Below are positions 1 through 6,134 of a DNA stretch of 12,422 nt, one piece after another. This stretch comes from Candidatus Omnitrophota bacterium (lineage in GTDB: Bacteria; Omnitrophota; Koll11; Zapsychrales; Zapsychraceae): assembly GCA_023140095.1 (NCBI GenBank), contig JAGLMJ010000027.1:1-12422 (forward strand). Reading direction: 5' to 3'. Every line of letters begins with the position of its first letter. The stretch's first letter is position 1. The notes beneath the pieces are model-generated. The model had not been told where the DNA came from and made no database searches. It was given only the letters and a program-made list of their open reading frames with translations. A program made the position numbers and the translations under genes.

Positions 1-37
1 AAATCTCATTAAGAACCAGTATAAAAAGGATATGATT

Positions 38-166
38 ATGTTCAAAAGGATTTCTCGCTTAGCTGCAATATGCGTGATATTGGTTACAAATTCCGGATGC
101 GCTCTTTTAGGTACAGCGATCAGTGCAGGGGCTGCCTATGGGATTTATCAGGCAACTAAAAAATAA
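38..166 (+). CDS. Small putative lipoprotein (42 aa)
   Basis: This 42-aa protein begins with Lys/Arg (FKRISR), followed by a hydrophobic stretch (about residues 8-17) and a Cys at residue 21 in the context TNSGC-ALLG. That looks like a signal peptidase II site, although the -3 residue is Asn rather than the usual Leu. The mature part would be only about 22 residues, small and Gly/Ala-rich (GTAISAGAAYG), ending in KK. The N-terminus recalls DUF3568-type small lipoproteins, but the usual C-terminal domain is absent, so it may be a remnant or a true miniature lipoprotein. The start is supported by an AAAGGA ribosome-binding site about 8 nt upstream. The PP-loop gene begins 38 nt downstream on the same strand, so the two may be cotranscribed. 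The function is unknown; confidence that it is a real gene is moderate. Confidence 0.6.
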   Translation: MFKRISRLAAICVILVTNSGCALLGTAISAGAAYGIYQATKK

Positions 167-204
167 TTTGGCAGCCAATTGACAGGCTGACAAAGGAAGA
201 ACAG

Positions 205-1239
205 ATGACACGGTCGAGCATTGATACACAAACACAAAAAAAACACGTAAAAGCTGTCGGTTTGATCTCCGGAGGGCTTGACAGTACGCTTGCCGCAAAG
301 GTCATGAAAGACCTGGGGGTTGATGTCCACGGGGTTTATTTCGCGATGCCCTGGGGGTGTTGCGATAAGGCCATGGCGAATGAGGCGGCCAAGCGCATCG
401 GCATTAAATTTATCGTTCTTCAACTCGACGAGCGCTATTTAGAGATCGTCCGTACGCCTAAGCACGGTTACGGGACCGCGATGAACCCGTGCATCGACTG
501 CCGCATCCACATGTTCTCACGCGCCGCGCAATACATGAAGCATATCGGCGCGGACTTTCTCTTTACCGGCGAGGTGCTCGGCCAGCGGCCGATGTCGCAA
601 AAGCGCCACAGCATGAAACGGATCGAAAAAGAATGCGGATTAGAGGGACGGTTGCTCCGGCCGCTGTGCGCGCAACTTCTGCCGCCGACGATCCCCGAAC
701 AGGAAGGACTGATCGACCGGAATAAATTGTTGAACATGTCCGGCCGCTCGCGCAAACCGCAGATCCAACTGGCGGATGATCTGACGATCACCGAGTATAA
801 CCAACCCGCCGGCGGATGCCTGTTGACCGACCGGAACTTCGCCAGCCGCATACGCGACACACTCAAACACGGGTACCGCAACTTCCGCGAAACCATCGCG
901 CTGCAATGGGGGAGGCACTTCCGCATCAATGATGATTTTAAGGCGATCGTCGGGAGGGACCAGAATGAGAACGACTCGCTGCTGCGTTACGCGCACCGCG
1001 ATGACCACGTCATGTTGTTTGCCGATGAACAAAAAGCCGGAGCGACACTTCTGTTAAAGGGGTACGAGCCTTCGGAAGATATTCTCTCGACGGCCGCCGG
1101 ACTCATCCAGCAATTTTCGAAATACAAAGACGACGCGCCGTTGGCGATAATTTGCTGGCCGGTCAGCGACCCGAACGATATTCGGTCCGTAACCGCGCGC
1201 AAGCTCGACACGTCACAAGTTGAAAAGATGTATATTTAG
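205..1239 (+). CDS. PP-loop tRNA thiolation enzyme (ThiI/MnmA-like) with C-terminal NFACT-R-like domain
   Basis: This 344-aa protein is probably an ATP-dependent tRNA sulfurtransferase that adenylates a uridine and replaces its oxygen with sulfur in the cytoplasm. The pyrophosphate-binding loop SGGLDS is at residues 22-27 and is preceded by a beta strand (KAVGLI). A CIDC pair lies at 96-99 in NPCIDCRIHMF, as in MnmA/ThiI active sites, followed by GADFLFTGEVLGQRPMSQ (115-132), the position of the MnmA TGHYAR element. Cys205 in PAGGCLL is a candidate second catalytic cysteine. After about residue 250 a separate region (SLLRYAHRDDHVMLFADEQ, then AGATLLLKGY) resembles the NFACT-R_2-type RNA-binding domain. 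There is no THUMP domain, so it is not a classical ThiI. An AAGGAAG ribosome-binding site 5 nt before the ATG supports the start. The 3' end converges on the glutaredoxin gene with overlapping stop codons. The exact modified position (s4U8 or s2U34) cannot be decided from the sequence. Confidence 0.85.
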   Translation: MTRSSIDTQTQKKHVKAVGLISGGLDSTLAAKVMKDLGVDVHGVYFAMPWGCCDKAMANEAAKRIGIKFIVLQLDERYLEIVRTPKHGYGTAMNPCIDCRIHMFSRAAQYMKHIGADFLFTGEVLGQRPMSQKRHSMKRIEKECGLEGRLLRPLCAQLLPPTIPEQEGLIDRNKLLNMSGRSRKPQIQLADDLTITEYNQPAGGCLLTDRNFASRIRDTLKHGYRNFRETIALQWGRHFRINDDFKAIVGRDQNENDSLLRYAHRDDHVMLFADEQKAGATLLLKGYEPSEDILSTAAGLIQQFSKYKDDAPLAIICWPVSDPNDIRSVTARKLDTSQVEKMYI

Positions 1240-1466
1240 TTCTCACCCAACCATTGAATAATATCGTCGGATTCGTAAAGGGCCTCGCCGTCAATGCAGA
1301 GGCACGGAACTTGTGTTTTTCCGCCGAGAGACATCAACTCCTCGTTGGCCTCGGGATTCCCCGAGATATCCTTAAGCGCCACGGAAACATTGTTTTCTTC
1401 AATAAACGACAGGACCTTCCGGCAATAAGGGCACATCGGCCGGTAATATAACGCTAATTCAGGCAT
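1236..1466 (-). CDS. Glutaredoxin
   Basis: This is a 76-aa single-domain glutaredoxin, a cytoplasmic glutathione-dependent thiol-disulfide oxidoreductase. The redox site CPYC is at residues 12-15 (YYRPMCPYCRKV). The cis-proline loop TQVP is at 51-54, followed by CLCIDG, and the glutathione-binding turn YESDDI is at 64-69, all where the family expects them. The length is near the minimum for the fold and no other domain is attached. The start is fixed by an AAAGGAG ribosome-binding site about 8 nt upstream. It is the third gene of a same-strand cluster after gshA and gshB, 37 nt behind gshB, so it probably uses the glutathione made by the two upstream enzymes. The stop codon overlaps that of the convergent PP-loop gene. 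Confidence 0.93.
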   Translation of the reverse strand: MPELALYYRPMCPYCRKVLSFIEENNVSVALKDISGNPEANEELMSLGGKTQVPCLCIDGEALYESDDIIQWLGEN

Positions 1467-1487
1467 ATTTAATCTCCTTTAATTATT

Positions 1488-1507
1488 GTAAGGGCGTACG
1501 CCCCTAC
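1488..1507. repeat. GC-rich palindrome between gshB and grx
   Basis: This 20-nt inverted repeat has the perfect core GGGCGTACGCCC flanked by GTAA on the left and CTAC on the right, giving one mismatched pair. It overlaps the last codons and stop (1504-1506) of gshB and lies 21 nt before the glutaredoxin start. No T-run follows on either strand, so it does not look like an intrinsic terminator. It may be a dispersed REP-like element or an RNA stem protecting mRNA ends. Confidence 0.7.
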
Positions 1508-2439
1508 CGTACAAGTTCTTCCGAAAAACGGATCACATCGTCTTCCAGCTGACAGTCATACAACCGGTTCATCTCCTGAAGGCAGGTCGGGGAGGTAACG
1601 TTCACTTCGATCAGATAATCCCCGATAATATCAATGCCGACGAAATACAGTCCGAGTTTCTTTAATTCCGGCTTGAGCACGTCGATGATCTGTCGATCCC
1701 GCTTGGTGATCTCAGCCGCCAGCGGTTTGCCGCCGGAGAAAAAGTTGTTCCTGTGGTCGTCTTCTGAATGAAGGCGCAGGACCGCGCCGAGCGGCTCGCC
1801 GTCAAGAAGCAGGACGCGTTTATCCCCTTCGACAGCCGCGGGAATATATTTCTGCACAATAATATCCTGTTGCCAATTCCGCGTTAAAGTCTCCAAGATC
1901 ACGTTCGTGTTCTGTCCTCCGATTTTAATATGAAAGACCGATTGCCCGCCGTAGCTGTCGGTGGGCTTCGCAATAATATCTTTTTTCTCGCCTAAGAACG
2001 CGAGCAGGTCATCGCGGTTCGATCCGATCAGCGTCTTTGGCGTGATCGACGTAAACTGCGCGGCCCAGATCTTTTCATTCACCGTGCGGATCCCCGACGG
2101 GGCATTGATCACGGCAACGCGCGCCGGCAGTTGGTCGAGCAGCCACGTATTGTGCAGATATTTCTCATTAAAGGGAGGGTCCGTCCGAATGAAAACGACG
2201 TCGACATCATCCGCAAAGAGAAGCGTCGGCGTATCGTCAATAAACGGATGCTCAACATCGTACTGCGGCGTAACCTTCACCGTGTGGAACTGCAGCCTGC
2301 CGTCCTTAATGACGGTCCCGCCGTTGGGTAGAAAATAAACATTGTGCCCTTTGCTGTGGGCGCCGACCATCAAGGCGAGGGATGTGTCCTTTTTGACATT
2401 GACGCTGCTTAGCGGGTCCATTAGGAATATGAAATTCAT
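1504..2439 (-). CDS. gshB: Glutathione synthetase
   Basis: This 311-aa ATP-grasp enzyme catalyses the second step of glutathione synthesis, joining gamma-glutamylcysteine and glycine with ATP. The family landmarks appear in order: MDPLSSVNVKKDTSLALM at the N-terminus, FIRTDPPFNEKYLHNTWLL, INAPSGIRTVNEKIWA, the ATP-grasp elements IAKPTDSYGGQSVFHI and VEGDKRVLLLDGEPLGAVLR, then NNFFSGGK and the Mg-binding strand VGIDIIGDYLIEVNVTSPT near the C-terminus. The length matches proteobacterial GshB (about 315 aa). An AAAAAGG ribosome-binding site precedes the ATG. It lies 43 nt downstream of gshA, with a perfect palindrome in the gap, and 37 nt upstream of the glutaredoxin gene. The pathway is complete within this cluster. 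Confidence 0.96.
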   Translation of the reverse strand: MNFIFLMDPLSSVNVKKDTSLALMVGAHSKGHNVYFLPNGGTVIKDGRLQFHTVKVTPQYDVEHPFIDDTPTLLFADDVDVVFIRTDPPFNEKYLHNTWLLDQLPARVAVINAPSGIRTVNEKIWAAQFTSITPKTLIGSNRDDLLAFLGEKKDIIAKPTDSYGGQSVFHIKIGGQNTNVILETLTRNWQQDIIVQKYIPAAVEGDKRVLLLDGEPLGAVLRLHSEDDHRNNFFSGGKPLAAEITKRDRQIIDVLKPELKKLGLYFVGIDIIGDYLIEVNVTSPTCLQEMNRLYDCQLEDDVIRFSEELVR

Positions 2440-2454
2440 TTGCTTGCCTTTTTA

Positions 2455-2482
2455 CCAAACTGACCCCCGGGGTCAGTTTGGG
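2455..2482. repeat. Perfect palindrome between gshA and gshB
   Basis: The left arm CCAAACTGACCCC (2455-2467), a single centre base, and the right arm GGGGTCAGTTTGG (2469-2481) form a perfect 13-bp-arm dyad that ends directly against the gshA stop codon (2483-2485). It sits between two genes of one operon and has no following T-run, so a REP-like mobile palindrome or an mRNA-processing stem is more likely than a terminator. A second element of the same overall format is found at 11636-11663. Confidence 0.88.
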
Positions 2483-3763
2483 TTATTTCTTCGTTGCTTC
2501 CAACTGAATGATCTCACGGTGAGCGGCAATGCCGGCGATACGGGCTAAAATGCGGTACACGTCGAAGATATTAATGTCATGATGCACGCCGCAATCCCCG
2601 TACTTGCTCAAATGCGGGCACATCTTCTTGAATTCCATGCCGCGGGAATTAAGATTATCGCGCTGCCCCTTGGAGCTGTGCGAGCGGTAAAATCCCCCGA
2701 TCAGATTGTTCTCGACCTGATAAATACACACCTCGCTGACTTCCTCGTCGATATTGTAGATCGTCGGAACGCCTTCCTGCAGCAAATAACGCTCGATCAC
2801 CTGCGCGTTCTTGCCGACATGAAGCTTATTGCGGTTCTTGCGGTTCAGTTGCAGGATATCGGAAGGATCTTCGACGGGCAAGACGCCCATGCCATAGGTC
2901 CCGGAATCCGACTTAACAAAAATATACGGCTTTTCATCGATGTGATGTTCGCGGTATTTCGCCTTGATCCTCTCGAAAAGATCGGCCGCTGAATCCATTA
3001 ACTTTTGGCGGTCCGCCTCGATGTTAATATCGACCCCGTCGACAACATTGTACAAACAGGAAAACAGCCACGGGTCAACATCAAGGATCCTTGAAAATTC
3101 ATAGATCAGGTCCCGCGTGTGATCAAAATGATGGCTTTTAAGCCGCGAGTGCCAACCGGCCTGGATCGACGGATAAATGGGAACTTTCGAATTTTTTAAT
3201 ACATCCGGTATGCCGGCCGTCAGATCATTGTTCATAATGATCAGGTCAAAATGTTCCCGTCCGGCTTCATATTCTTCAAGGATCCTGCGGAAACAATAGA
3301 CCTTGACGAATTCGCCCGTCGCCGTTTCAAGTCCCACGCACTTCGCCTGCTCGCAAAACACCGGCTGGATATTTAAAAATGTCGCGATCCGGACATGAAA
3401 GCCGGAGCGCTCGATGATCTGCTGCAAAATACGGATATTTTCCAAATACCATGCATTGCGCGTATGTTCCTCCGCGATGATCAGGATATCTTTGCAATGC
3501 GGCACGCGCTTATTGATGGCCTCGCGTATAAAAACTTCCGAATCCTTCAGGCCGTGCTCGCAGAGATTATTAAATCCTGCGGGAAAGATATTCGTATCCA
3601 CCACGGCCGCTTTAAAACCGGCATTGCGGATATCGACCGAAGAATAGAGAGGAAGCTCCTTGGCCCCTTCATAGGACTGCAACCAGCGGTGGATTTTCTC
3701 TTGTTTAGCCCGTATCGGCTCAATCAAGCGTGAAATTGATTGTGTTGTATTTAAGATTTCCAT
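2483..3763 (-). CDS. gshA: Glutamate-cysteine ligase, GshA (Acidithiobacillus-type, PF08886-like)
   Basis: This 426-aa protein is predicted to catalyse the first, ATP-dependent step of glutathione synthesis, ligating glutamate and cysteine. It does not resemble E. coli-type GshA. It matches the smaller family described from Acidithiobacillus ferrooxidans (TIGR02049/PF08886), with hallmarks LPLYSSVDIRNAGFKAAVVD and TNIFPAGFNNL near residues 38-67, a central FVKSDSGTYGMGVLPVEDP that looks like an ATP-binding element, and IGGFYRSHSSKG then DNLNSRGMEFKKMCPH toward the C-terminus. A GAGG ribosome-binding site (3771-3774) lies 7 nt before the ATG, and a good promoter is about 26 nt upstream of the start. 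As first gene of gshA-gshB-grx it sets the operon's context. The family assignment rests on recalled motifs; the adjacent gshB makes the function very likely. Confidence 0.92.
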   Translation of the reverse strand: MEILNTTQSISRLIEPIRAKQEKIHRWLQSYEGAKELPLYSSVDIRNAGFKAAVVDTNIFPAGFNNLCEHGLKDSEVFIREAINKRVPHCKDILIIAEEHTRNAWYLENIRILQQIIERSGFHVRIATFLNIQPVFCEQAKCVGLETATGEFVKVYCFRRILEEYEAGREHFDLIIMNNDLTAGIPDVLKNSKVPIYPSIQAGWHSRLKSHHFDHTRDLIYEFSRILDVDPWLFSCLYNVVDGVDINIEADRQKLMDSAADLFERIKAKYREHHIDEKPYIFVKSDSGTYGMGVLPVEDPSDILQLNRKNRNKLHVGKNAQVIERYLLQEGVPTIYNIDEEVSEVCIYQVENNLIGGFYRSHSSKGQRDNLNSRGMEFKKMCPHLSKYGDCGVHHDINIFDVYRILARIAGIAAHREIIQLEATKK

Positions 3764-3788
3764 TATATTACCTCAATTTAAGCATGTT

Positions 3789-3817
3789 ATTATGCACCAC
3801 TTCCGCAAAAATGTCGA
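3789..3817 (-). promoter_or_regulatory. Putative sigma70-type promoter of the gsh operon
   Basis: Read on the - strand, TCGACA (3812-3817) and CATAAT (3789-3794) each match five of six consensus bases and are separated by exactly 17 nt. The predicted start of transcription is near 3782, giving a leader of about 20 nt that contains the GAGG ribosome-binding site of gshA. It lies in the 113-nt gap between gshA and the upstream membrane-protein gene. Confidence 0.6.
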
Positions 3818-3876
3818 TATGAAAATCCGCTCCCTAAAGTCCGCTCCACCAATTAGTCGGAAGAAGGGGGCTTTGC

Positions 3877-5016
3877 TTACACGGTATCGGATATCGATGG
3901 TGCAGGCAGGCCCGCTTTGGATATCGCCAAATACCAGAGTGTAAAGACATTGACTCCGGGAAGAAGGATCAAAAGGACTAACCACCGGGGTTTATGCAGC
4001 AGTTTTAAGATATCAACAAATAAGAATAATAGCACAAAAATATTGAGGACCGGCAGTAGAAAGAAGACCACAAACCACAATGGATTCTTAGCCATGTAAA
4101 TAAAATAAAAACACTGAACCAACGGGATCCAGGTCAGCCAACTGTGTTTTCTCCCGAGTTTCCTGGCGACGAGCATCAGCGGAAGGCAAACAAGAACATA
4201 GATGATCACTGTGAAAGATGCGAGGAGGAGCAAGATATCCCGCCGCACTTTCACCGGGATCGCATTAAGTCTTTCCTTAATAAAGGGCAATTTTCCTCGA
4301 ATATACGCATCGGCATTCCTAAAACTTGTCCCGCAAAATTGGAGGTATGTCTTGACCTTTTGGACTGAATTTTTTATAAAATCCGTTTTCGGTCCGGTCT
4401 TTGCCGGAACAGGCTCGGATGTTTCTAAGTCCTTTTTAATCCGCGCCGTGACCTTCGACTCAGCGCGTTTACCGGGATCAACGGTTTTTTTGCCCCGCGC
4501 CGCTTCCCCCGGCTCAACAGTGATGGGAGAGTCCCGCTTCTTCAACACATCGACCCCATCAAGGGTGGCAACATCCTTGGTGAGTACCGGCTTAATGGGT
4601 TCTACTTTTTTGGGTAGCTCGACGACCTTCGGAGGTTTGACGGCTCTAGTTGGTATGATGACTTCCGGCAGCTCAACAACTTCAGGCGGTTCGTCAACTT
4701 TCGCCGGCTCGACGACCTTCGGGGCCTCGACAACTTTAGGCACCTCGACAACTTCAGGCGGTTCGGCTTCTTCGGCCGGGGCAATAGATTGACCGTTGAT
4801 CGTCTGGATCTCGTCGAGATAATAGGTGATCGGAATGCCGTACCCGGTGTCGATCTTGATCAATTCATCATCACGCTCAACAATTTCACCCTTAATGATC
4901 TTTCCCGAGCGCAAATGCACGACCGTAGCGGATACGTTTGCCGCCGTAAAAAGAAAGATGCCGACAGCAAGAACGATCGTTCTTCGCGGACATAATGTAT
5001 TTAGAAAATCAAACAT
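3877..5016 (-). CDS. Membrane protein: SH3/Lsm-like domain, Pro/Glu/Val repeat linker, four-helix DUF5684-like C-terminus
   Basis: The function of this 379-aa protein is not known. Residues 1-30 look like a signal peptide or signal anchor (RRTIVLAVGIFLFTAANVSA). Residues 31-75 (VVHLRSGKIIKGEIVERDD and following) form a small beta domain of the type seen after signal peptides in many Gram-negative proteins, built around a repeated HLRSGKIIKGEI-like strand pattern. Residues about 85-141 are a degenerate tandem linker of P-x-V-V-E units, followed by a charged Lys/Glu segment to about 215. The C-terminal part has predicted membrane helices near 260-283, 293-309, 312-335 and 344-366, with LPVLNIF and LLPGVNVF recalling DUF5684-type membrane modules. 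It starts 17 nt after dusB with a GAGG site (5026-5029), suggesting cotranscription. Domain names are inferred by pattern only. Confidence 0.75.
   Translation of the reverse strand: MFDFLNTLCPRRTIVLAVGIFLFTAANVSATVVHLRSGKIIKGEIVERDDELIKIDTGYGIPITYYLDEIQTINGQSIAPAEEAEPPEVVEVPKVVEAPKVVEPAKVDEPPEVVELPEVIIPTRAVKPPKVVELPKKVEPIKPVLTKDVATLDGVDVLKKRDSPITVEPGEAARGKKTVDPGKRAESKVTARIKKDLETSEPVPAKTGPKTDFIKNSVQKVKTYLQFCGTSFRNADAYIRGKLPFIKERLNAIPVKVRRDILLLLASFTVIIYVLVCLPLMLVARKLGRKHSWLTWIPLVQCFYFIYMAKNPLWFVVFFLLPVLNIFVLLFLFVDILKLLHKPRWLVLLILLPGVNVFTLWYLAISKAGLPAPSISDTV
4597..4764 (-). repeat. Degenerate in-frame P-x-V-V-E tandem repeat
   Basis: Coding repeats within the membrane-protein gene specify units such as PPEVVEV, PKVVEA, PKVVEP, PPEVVEL and PKVVEL, each near 5-7 codons. 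The DNA copies share stretches like tcgacgaccttcgg and tcgacaactt. Such linkers usually span the periplasm or cell wall and change length by slippage or unequal recombination; the copy number here may vary between strains. Confidence 0.75.
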
Positions 5017-5033
5017 ATCAACTTACCTCAGCG

Positions 5034-6008
5034 TTAATGGGAGGTGGCCGGATGCCGCTCCAGAAACCGGAGAAGACGGTCAATGATCTTCTCGAGATCA
5101 ACAAGCTGCATAAGCTCCGAGCGCAATTTCGCGACATTCGGAACGCCGTTAAGATACCCGACATAATATTTGCGGAAAGGAATGATCCCGTCGCGCAGGC
5201 CCTTCAATTGAACCGATAATTTCAGGTGCTCGATGCAAAGCTCGATCTTTTCTCTGAGCGTCGACTCCGGCAGACGCTGTCCTGTCTTTAAAAAATGCTT
5301 CGCTTGCCGGAAGATCCACGGGTTGCTCATCGCCCCGCGGCCGATCATGACCCCGTCGCAGCCGGTCTCGAACATACGCTTGACGTCGTCGGGCATCGTG
5401 ATGTCGCCGTTGCCGATCAGAGGGATCGATATGACCTTCTTGATCTTCTCGAGCCAGTGCCAATCTGCTTGCCCTCGATGCGCCTGGCTGCGCGTGCGGC
5501 AGTGAACGGTCAGCGCCTTCGCGCCGGCCTGCTCGACCATCTTCGCCACATCGAGGATCACGATGCTGTTGGTGTCCCACCCGAGACGTGTTTTGACGGT
5601 CACTGGAAGCTTTGTCGCCTTGACCGTTGATGCGACGATCCGCTCGAAATGAGGGAGGTCCTTAAGCAACGCGGCGCCTTCGCCGCGGCTCACATGGTTC
5701 TTGACCCAGCAACCGCAATTGATGTCGATCAGGTCCGGGCCGAGCGCCGTCGCGCGACGCGCCGCTTCTTCCATCGATTCTTCGACACCACCGAAAAGCT
5801 GGATCGCGATGGGCCGCTCTTCATCCGTGATCCGGATCTTTTTGATCGCCCGCGGGATATCGCGAATCAGGGCCTCGCAGCTGGTAAATTCGGTATAGAC
5901 AATATCGGCGCCTAACCGCTTGCAAACCAGACGGAACGCGGTATCGGTCACGTCCTCCATGGGCGCCAGGGCAATAGGTTTTTCGATCTCAATAGGACCA
6001 ATATTCAT
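5034..6008 (-). CDS. dusB: tRNA-dihydrouridine synthase (DusB-type)
   Basis: This 324-aa FMN-dependent TIM-barrel enzyme reduces specific uridines in tRNA to dihydrouridine. The N-terminus (ALAPMEDVTDTAFRLVCKR, residues 13-31) and YTEFTS (38-43) are typical. The catalytic cysteine region reads DINCGCWVKNHVSRGEGAALL, with Cys100 as expected catalytic acid; the residue after it is Trp101 where the usual motif has Pro (GCP). FMN and RNA-binding elements follow: KTRLGWD (139-145), LTVHCRTRSQ with His169, GNGDI (199-203) and IGRGAMSNPWIF (222-233). The length is normal for DusB. It is divergent from mtaB and heads a two-gene unit with the membrane protein. The subfamily call (DusB rather than another Dus) is moderately sure. 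Confidence 0.93.
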   Translation of the reverse strand: MNIGPIEIEKPIALAPMEDVTDTAFRLVCKRLGADIVYTEFTSCEALIRDIPRAIKKIRITDEERPIAIQLFGGVEESMEEAARRATALGPDLIDINCGCWVKNHVSRGEGAALLKDLPHFERIVASTVKATKLPVTVKTRLGWDTNSIVILDVAKMVEQAGAKALTVHCRTRSQAHRGQADWHWLEKIKKVISIPLIGNGDITMPDDVKRMFETGCDGVMIGRGAMSNPWIFRQAKHFLKTGQRLPESTLREKIELCIEHLKLSVQLKGLRDGIIPFRKYYVGYLNGVPNVAKLRSELMQLVDLEKIIDRLLRFLERHPATSH

Positions 6009-6047
6009 AATATTTTACCAATAAAAGCTTTAAAACAGGAGAATTAA

Positions 6048-6053
6048 ATTATA
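6048..6053 (-). promoter_or_regulatory. Putative -10 element of dusB
   Basis: Read on the - strand this is a perfect TATAAT, 40 nt before the dusB ATG, in the AT-rich 126-nt divergent region. No convincing -35 hexamer is found at 16-18 nt spacing, so the element is only a candidate. The ribosome-binding site of dusB is weak (TGGTAAAAT). Confidence 0.4.
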
Positions 6054-6093
6054 GCCAAGCCTATCAAAATAACCTTGCAAAGTCAAAAGGTAT

Positions 6094-6122
6094 TTGCTAA
6101 CGTAATATATAAATATTAATAT
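6094..6122 (+). promoter_or_regulatory. Weak candidate promoter of mtaB
   Basis: TTGCTA (6094-6099) and TAATAT (6117-6122) each match four of six consensus bases with 17-nt spacing. Transcription would start about 6 nt before the mtaB ATG, and no Shine-Dalgarno sequence is visible there, so a leaderless or nearly leaderless message is possible. The region is very AT-rich, so chance matches are likely. Confidence 0.3.
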
Positions 6123-6134
6123 AAATAACAAATC

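Noticed and set aside
4202..4792. A 196-codon open frame on the + strand rich in Ser, Thr and Gly
   Set aside because: It lies opposite the P-x-V-V-E repeat and membrane-protein gene; its Ser/Thr/Gly runs are the complement of that repeat. It has no ribosome-binding site and no known domain.
5149..5630. Open frames of over 100 codons on both strands inside dusB
   Set aside because: They are Arg-rich shadow frames of a GC-rich gene with a clear product and have no own start signals.
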